The notes under the pieces: model-generated
Database searches by the model: none
What the model saw: only the letters and a program-made list of their open reading frames with translations
What the model was told of the DNA's origin: nothing
DNA from: Acidimicrobiaceae bacterium
GTDB taxonomy: Bacteria; Actinomycetota; Acidimicrobiia; Acidimicrobiales; Palsa-688
Assembly: GCA_003166025.1 (NCBI GenBank)
Contig: PMWT01000058.1
Span: 1-64,000 of the forward strand
DNA length: 64,000 bases
Direction: 5' to 3'
Part shown: positions 59,575 to 64,000 of the stretch, piece after piece
Layout of the letters: each line of letters starts with the position of its first letter
Numbering within the stretch: position 1 is the first letter of the stretch
Made by a program: the position numbers and the translations under genes

Positions 59575-60971
59575 ACGAGGTACTCGTTGGTCTTGCGGGG
59601 CAGGTAGCGCCCGTGACCTTTGTCGCCGACGTAGCGGCCGGCCTCGATCACGACCTTGCCCCGGGACAGCACGGTGTCGACGCGGCCCGTCACCTTCGTA
59701 CCTTCGTAGGCCGAGTAGTCGACGTTCATGTGGTGCGTCGCCGCCGAGATGGTCTGCGTGGCGGCCGGGTCGTAGATCACGATGTCGGCGTCGGACCCGG
59801 GGGCGAGCACCCCTTTTTTCGGGTAGAGGCCGAACATCCGCGCCGGCGTCGTGGCGTTGACCTCGACCCAGCGCGCGAGGGTGATCTCGCCCGCCACCAC
59901 CCCCTGGTAGGTGAGGTCGATGCGGTGCTCGACGCCGGGCAAGCCGTTGGGGATCTTGGAGAAGTCCTCGGCCCCCAGCTCCTTTTGTTCCTTGAAGCAG
60001 AACGGGCAGTGGTCGGTGGAGACAACCGAAAGGTCGTCGGTGCGCAATCCCCGCCACAGGTTGGCCTGGTGCTCGCGGTCCCGCAGCGGCGGGGAGCAGA
60101 CGTACTTCGCCCCCTCGAAACCCTCCCGGGCGAGGTCGTCGGCCGAGAGGAACAAGTACTGCGGGCAGGTCTCGGCGAAGGCGTTCTGGCCCTCGCTGCG
60201 GGCCTGGGCGACAGCCTCGAGGGCGCCCGTGGTGGAGAGGTGGACGATGTAAAGGGGCGCCCCGGTCACCTTGGCCAGGGCGATGGCGCGGCTCGTAGCC
60301 TCGGCCTCCAGCCGGTCGGGGCGGGTGAGGCCATGGAAACGGGGCGCCGTCTCGCCCCGGGAAAGGGCCTGGGACACCAGCACGTCGATGGCGGTGCCGT
60401 TCTCGGCGTGCATCATCACGGTGGCGCCGCTGGTCCGTGCCTCTTGCATGGCCCGGAGGATCTCACCGTCGGTGGAGTAGAAAACACCCGGATAGGCCAT
60501 GAAGAGCTTGAAGCTGGTCACGCCCTCGTCGACCAGGACGTCCATCTCCTTGCACGACTGCTCGTTGACGTCCGACACGATCATGTGGAAGCCGTAGTCG
60601 ATGGCGCAGTTGCCTTCCGCCTTGGCCAGGGCGGCTTCAAGGCCAGGCCGAAGAGCCTCTCCCTTGCGCTGGACGGCGAAGTCCACGATCGTCGTCGTAC
60701 CTCCCCACGCCGCGGCGCGGGTCCCCGTCTCGAAGGTGTCGGAGGCGAAGGTGCCGCCAAAGGGCAGTTCCATGTGGGTGTGGGCATCGATCCCGCCGGG
60801 CACGACCAAGCGCCCGGAGGCGTCGATGACCCGGCCCCCCTCGGCGAACGCCGTCGCCAGCTGCGTGCCGGGAGCGGCGATGGCCACGATCCGTTCGTCC
60901 TCCACCAGGACCTCGGCGGCCAGGGTGCCGGTCGGGCCGACGACCGTCCCTCCGGAGATCAGCGTGCGCAC
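59571..60971 (-). CDS. hydA: Dihydropyrimidinase (hydantoinase)
   Basis: 466 residues, normal length. Metal-site GGIDAHTHMELPFGG, the region around the carboxylated Lys in GVTSFKLFMAYPGVF, HAENGTAIDVL, YIVHLSTTGALEAV and STDHCPFCF are all present. Opens the dihydrouracil/dihydrothymine ring to N-carbamoyl-beta-amino acids. GTG start with GAAGGAG. It lies 38 bases after the beta-ureidopropionase gene, which does the next step. Hydantoins are possible alternative substrates. Confidence 0.94.
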   Translation of the reverse strand: MRTLISGGTVVGPTGTLAAEVLVEDERIVAIAAPGTQLATAFAEGGRVIDASGRLVVPGGIDAHTHMELPFGGTFASDTFETGTRAAAWGGTTTIVDFAVQRKGEALRPGLEAALAKAEGNCAIDYGFHMIVSDVNEQSCKEMDVLVDEGVTSFKLFMAYPGVFYSTDGEILRAMQEARTSGATVMMHAENGTAIDVLVSQALSRGETAPRFHGLTRPDRLEAEATSRAIALAKVTGAPLYIVHLSTTGALEAVAQARSEGQNAFAETCPQYLFLSADDLAREGFEGAKYVCSPPLRDREHQANLWRGLRTDDLSVVSTDHCPFCFKEQKELGAEDFSKIPNGLPGVEHRIDLTYQGVVAGEITLARWVEVNATTPARMFGLYPKKGVLAPGSDADIVIYDPAATQTISAATHHMNVDYSAYEGTKVTGRVDTVLSRGKVVIEAGRYVGDKGHGRYLPRKTNEYLV

Positions 60972-60990
60972 CTGCGGCTCCTTCGCGTTT

Positions 60991-61024
60991 AGGGTTGGAC
61001 GAGCTGTGTTCAGGGTTGGACGAG
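60991..61024. repeat. 13-bp direct repeat at the end of the beta-ureidopropionase gene
   Basis: AGGGTTGGACGAG occurs at 60991-61003 and 61012-61024, 21 bp apart. The second copy is the last four codons of the beta-ureidopropionase gene, the first lies in the gap before dihydropyrimidinase. It looks like a short local duplication that extended the intergenic space. Confidence 0.7.
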
Positions 61025-61852
61025 CGGGGCGTAGGCGGCCGGGTTGCGGTCGCGGTAAAAGGCCCAGGTCTGGCGTACTTCGACCAGGAGGTCCATGTCG
61101 AGGTCCCGCACGACGACGGCGCTGACGTCATCCGGCGCCGCTTCCCCCACCAGCTTGCCCCGGGGGTCGACGAAGTACGAGCCCCCGTAGAAATCGTCGT
61201 CGCCGAGCGGTTCCACGCCCACCCGGTTGATGGCGCCCACGAAGTACTCGTTGGCCACTGCCGCCGCCGGTTGCTCCAGGCGCCACAGGTACTGGGACAG
61301 GCTGCGGCTGGTGGCCGAGGGGTTGAACACGATGCGCGCCCCAGCCAGGCCCAGGGCCCGCCAGCCCTCGGGGAAGTGACGGTCGTAGCAGATGTAGACC
61401 CCGATCGGCCCGACGGCGGTTTGGAACACGGGGTAACCGAGGTTGCCCGGGCGGAAGTAGTACTTCTCGAAAAAGCCGTGCACCTGGGGGATGTGGGTCT
61501 TGCGGTACTTGCCCAGGTAAGTACCGTCGGCGTCGACCACGAAGGCGCAGTTGTAATAGACCCCCGCCTGTTCCTCTTCGAACACGGGCACGACGAGCAC
61601 CATGGCGAGCTCCCGGGCCAGGTCTCGCATCAGTTCGACGGTGGGGCCGTCGGGGACCGGTTCGGCCAGGTCGAAGTGGGTGGGGTCTTGGACCTGGCAG
61701 AAGTAGGGCCCGGAGAAGATCTCCTGGAAGCAGGCGACCTTGGCGCCCTCGGCGGCGGCTTGGCGGGCGAAGGCGACATTGGCCTCGACCATGGACTGCT
61801 TGTCGCCCGTCCAGCGCGACTGGACGAGCGCAGCTCGTACGATCTCGGGCAT
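61010..61852 (-). CDS. Beta-ureidopropionase (N-carbamoyl-beta-alanine amidohydrolase)
   Basis: 280 residues of the nitrilase superfamily. Catalytic Glu in CFQEIFSGPYF, Lys in KYRKTHIPQV and Cys in IGVYICYDRHFPEGWR. The sequence around FFEKYYFRPGN is typical of N-carbamoyl-putrescine/beta-alanine amidases. ATG with AAAGGAG. Flanked by dihydropyrimidinase and a class III aminotransferase, so it releases beta-alanine, ammonia and CO2 from carbamoyl-beta-alanine. A 13-bp repeat (AGGGTTGGACGAG at 60991 and 61012) duplicates its last codons. Confidence 0.92.
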   Translation of the reverse strand: MPEIVRAALVQSRWTGDKQSMVEANVAFARQAAAEGAKVACFQEIFSGPYFCQVQDPTHFDLAEPVPDGPTVELMRDLARELAMVLVVPVFEEEQAGVYYNCAFVVDADGTYLGKYRKTHIPQVHGFFEKYYFRPGNLGYPVFQTAVGPIGVYICYDRHFPEGWRALGLAGARIVFNPSATSRSLSQYLWRLEQPAAAVANEYFVGAINRVGVEPLGDDDFYGGSYFVDPRGKLVGEAAPDDVSAVVVRDLDMDLLVEVRQTWAFYRDRNPAAYAPLVQP

Positions 61853-61870
61853 GGCGGTGCTCCTTTCGGC

Positions 61871-63187
61871 CTAGCGGGCGGGGACGGAGGGACGGACCGC
61901 CCGGCCGGCGGCCTGGAGGGCGTCTCCCAGCACGGCCAGTGCCTCCTCGGCCTGCTGACGGCTCACTGACAAAGGTGGCGCGATGCGCAGGACGTTCCCA
62001 TAAAGACCGCCCTTGCCTATGAGCACGCCCCGCTCCCGGGCCCCCTCGAGGACGAGCCCGGCGGCTTGGGCGCAGGGCGTGGCGCTACCCGGCTCCACGA
62101 GCTCCACACCGATCATCAGGCCCTTGCCCCGGACGTCCCCAACTACGTCGTTGCCCTCTGCCAGCCGCCGTAGGCCCTCCAGCAGGAAGGCCCCGACCTC
62201 CCGGGCATTGGCCTGCAGGTCGTGGGAGAGGAGGTAGTCGAGGTTGGCGAGGGCGGCGCTCGTAGCCAACGGGTTGCCTCCGAAGGTCGATATCGAGCTC
62301 GCCTGCACCGAGTCGACGAGGTCGGCCCGTCCCACCACACCGGCGATGGCCATCCCATTGCCGAGGCCCTTGGCGAAGGTCAGGAGATCGGGCTTGACCC
62401 CGTGGGCCTGGAAGCCCCAGAAGTGCTCGCCGGTGCGCCCCCAGCCCGTCTGCACCTCGTCGGATACGAAGAGGATGCCGTACTCGTCGAGGACCTCTTT
62501 CAACGAGGCGAAGAAACCGTCGGGAGGGACCACGAAACCTCCCACCCCCTGGATGGGCTCGGCGATGAGGCAGGCGACGTCCCCCGCGGTGGTCGTCTCT
62601 ATCACCTGGCGCAGGTCGGCGGCGCAGGCGGCGTTGAGCTCCTTGTCGCCGAGGCCGGCGAACGGTCCCCTTAGGCGGTCCCCGTTGTGGAGGTAGCTCA
62701 CCTGCAGCGGGCTCAGGCTGGAAGCCGACCATCCCCGGTTGCCGGTGACCGACATGGCCGTGAAGGACCGGCCGTGGTAGCTGTTGCGCAGCGCCAGCAC
62801 CTGGTTGGACCGCCGGGCGCCGCAGCACAGCAGGAGAGCGGCTTCGGTGGCCTCGGTGCCCGAGCTCACGAAGAAGACCTTGGCGTCGGGGATGGTGGAC
62901 AAGGCCGCTATCTTCTCGGCCAGCTCGATCATCGGGCGGATGAGGTAGAGCGTGGAGGTGTGCAGGATGCGGCCGGCCTGCTCCCGTACCGCCTCCACCA
63001 CCTCGGGCACGGCGTGCCCGGTCATCGTGGTCAGGATCCCGCCGAAAAAGTCGAGGTAGTCCCGGCCTTGCCCGTCGGTGACGACGCAGCCCTTGCCGGA
63101 AACGAGCTCAATTGGCTCGTCGTAATAGAGAGACAGCCACGACGGCATGACTTTGCGGTGGCGCTCGAGCAACTCGGGATGGCTCAC
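61871..63187 (-). CDS. Class III aminotransferase (beta-alanine/AGXT2-like)
   Basis: 438 residues, PLP fold type I. FFVSSGTEATEAALLLC, GRSFTAMSVTGN, FVSDEVQTGWGRTGEHFWG and the PLP Lys in LLTFAKGLGNGMAIAG mark the family. GTG start. Between beta-ureidopropionase and adenosine deaminase, it most likely transaminates beta-alanine or 3-aminoisobutyrate to the semialdehyde, using pyruvate or glyoxylate. The semialdehyde dehydrogenase could be the ALDH at 52004, on the other strand. Confidence 0.92.
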   Translation of the reverse strand: MSHPELLERHRKVMPSWLSLYYDEPIELVSGKGCVVTDGQGRDYLDFFGGILTTMTGHAVPEVVEAVREQAGRILHTSTLYLIRPMIELAEKIAALSTIPDAKVFFVSSGTEATEAALLLCCGARRSNQVLALRNSYHGRSFTAMSVTGNRGWSASSLSPLQVSYLHNGDRLRGPFAGLGDKELNAACAADLRQVIETTTAGDVACLIAEPIQGVGGFVVPPDGFFASLKEVLDEYGILFVSDEVQTGWGRTGEHFWGFQAHGVKPDLLTFAKGLGNGMAIAGVVGRADLVDSVQASSISTFGGNPLATSAALANLDYLLSHDLQANAREVGAFLLEGLRRLAEGNDVVGDVRGKGLMIGVELVEPGSATPCAQAAGLVLEGARERGVLIGKGGLYGNVLRIAPPLSVSRQQAEEALAVLGDALQAAGRAVRPSVPAR

Positions 63188-63199
63188 AGCGGACCAACT

Positions 63200-64000
63200 C
63201 TAGTCCGGCTTAGCGGGGCCGCCCGGGCCCGACACGCGGAAGGCGGCCTGCGCCGCCAACGCGTCGTAGCCGGGCTTGATCACGCCGTTGATCAGCGCCA
63301 GGCGTTCGTCGAAGTCGCAGAAAGCGCTTTTCATGGCGTTGATCGACAGCCACCGCAGATCCGCCCAGGCCCAGCCGAAGACCTCGGCGCAGCGAGCCGT
63401 CTCCGACGACAGGCTCACCCCGCTCATGAGCCGGTTGTCGGTGTTGATGGTGGCCCGGAAGCCGAGCCTGCGCAGCATTCCTATAGGGTGCTCGGCCAGG
63501 TTCCGGACCGCCCCGGTGTGGACATTGGAGCTGGGGCACAGCTCCAGGGGCACCCGGCCGTCCCGGACGTAGCTGGCCAACCGGCCCAGCCTGACCGCAC
63601 CGTCGTTGCCCACCGTGATGTCGTCGAGGATGCGCACGCCATGGCCCAGCCGCTCGGCCCCGCACAACTGCAGCGCCTGCCAGATCGACGGCAGCCCGAA
63701 GGCCTCCCCGGCATGCACCGTGGCATGGAAGTTCTCCTGTTTGACCAGGCTAAAGGCCTCCATGTGGGGGACCAGGGGGTAGCCCGCCTCGGGCCCGGCC
63801 ACGTCGAACCCGGCCACCCCGGCGTCGCGGTAGCGGACCGCCATCCGGGCGATCTCCAGCGACCGGGCGGCGGTGCGCATGGCAGTCAGTAATGCCCTCA
63901 CCACTATGCGCCGACCGGTGTCACGGGCCTGAGCCATCCCGTTAGCGAAGCCCGCCAGCACGGCTTCCACGACGGCCTCGAGGCCCAGGCCGTCCTCGGT
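63200..64000 (-). CDS. Adenosine deaminase family protein, 5' end outside window
   Basis: At least 267 residues are in the window and the frame stays open to its right edge, so the N-terminus with the first metal His pair (HxH) is missing from view. Visible marks: GFDVAGPEAGYPLVPHMEAF, the HAGE motif in FHATVHAGEAFG, ERLGHGVRILDD, LELCPSSNVHTGAV and the final metal Asp in TINTDNRLMSGVSLSSE. Deaminates adenosine or a close relative to inosine, feeding PNP. First gene seen of the minus-strand nucleobase operon. Confidence 0.92.
   Translation of the reverse strand, partial: TEDGLGLEAVVEAVLAGFANGMAQARDTGRRIVVRALLTAMRTAARSLEIARMAVRYRDAGVAGFDVAGPEAGYPLVPHMEAFSLVKQENFHATVHAGEAFGLPSIWQALQLCGAERLGHGVRILDDITVGNDGAVRLGRLASYVRDGRVPLELCPSSNVHTGAVRNLAEHPIGMLRRLGFRATINTDNRLMSGVSLSSETARCAEVFGWAWADLRWLSINAMKSAFCDFDERLALINGVIKPGYDALAAQAAFRVSGPGGPAKPD

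Noticed and set aside
1-64000. CRISPR arrays, tRNA/rRNA genes, intact insertion sequences or prophage
   Set aside because: No regularly spaced repeats of CRISPR size, no cloverleaf or rRNA-like stretches, no transposase, integrase or phage structural genes were recognised.

Overview
The window is high-GC DNA with GTG and TTG starts, many ATGA/GTGA/TTGA stop-start overlaps, F420/deazaflavin-type enzymes and sugar ABC importers that carry no ATPase gene of their own. This points to an actinobacterium. An acidophilic or soil Acidimicrobiia-like lineage is my best guess, partly because of a secreted sedolisin-type peptidase, but this is inference and no rRNA or other marker is present. I saw no tRNA, rRNA, CRISPR array, prophage or intact insertion sequence.

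Region 1 (1-11070, minus strand) is a glycoside-catabolic operon: ROK regulator, solute-binding protein, two permeases, DUF1080 (3-keto-glycoside hydrolase type) protein, two Gfo/Idh/MocA oxidoreductases, a TolB-like beta-propeller and a GH3 beta-glycosidase. The gene set fits import of a glucoside, oxidation at C3, and cleavage of the keto-glycoside. A perfect 19-bp inverted repeat buries the start codon of the first permease.

Region 2 (11605-20607) is mixed: cyclopropane-fatty-acid synthase, PhyH dioxygenase, TetR regulator, deazaflavin-type nitroreductase, a NarL-type two-component pair, a sedolisin (S53), a DUF1349 protein and a flavodoxin.

Region 3 (20635-27022) looks like a molybdenum island. 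It has a greatly enlarged, eight-cysteine ModA-like binding protein, two different ModB-like permeases flanking one short ModC-like ATPase, a small membrane protein, an XRE regulator with a periplasmic-binding-protein-like domain, and a sulfite-oxidase-like molybdoenzyme. Both flanking promoters carry phased repeats: three 20-bp units before the ModA-like gene and three AGGGCCCT palindromes 19 bp apart before the molybdoenzyme.

Region 4 (27146-43059) is a mannoside/hexose locus. It contains a two-domain mannose-6-phosphate-isomerase-like protein, ROK kinase, LacI regulator, two UroD/MtaA-like proteins of unknown role, a second isomerase, a YihV-like PfkB kinase, a DeoC/FbaB-type aldolase, a GH38 alpha-mannosidase and a second sugar ABC importer. 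An identical 14-bp site lies upstream of both outward-facing operons (27088 and 43293) and is probably the LacI operator that ties the locus together.

Region 5 (43458-47307) is a small acyl carrier protein / acyl-AMP ligase operon divergent from a tandem alpha/beta hydrolase whose nucleophile elbows carry Arg and Cys instead of Ser.

Region 6 (47358-50637) holds an 8-oxoguanine-deaminase-like amidohydrolase, two decaying sugar genes (a DUF993 remnant and a frameshifted, truncated GH88/105 gene), and a Phd/PIN toxin-antitoxin pair directly abutting the truncated gene.

Region 7 (50964-64000) is nucleoside and base salvage and catabolism: DeoC, an aldehyde dehydrogenase, a half-length degenerate aldehyde dehydrogenase and Upp on the plus strand. 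On the minus strand are adenosine deaminase, class III aminotransferase, beta-ureidopropionase, dihydropyrimidinase, an LLM-class flavin enzyme, purine nucleoside phosphorylase, phosphopentose/phosphohexose mutase and pseudouridine-5'-phosphate glycosidase, several with overlapping ends. Together they would convert nucleosides to sugar phosphates and pyrimidines to beta-alanine and a semialdehyde.
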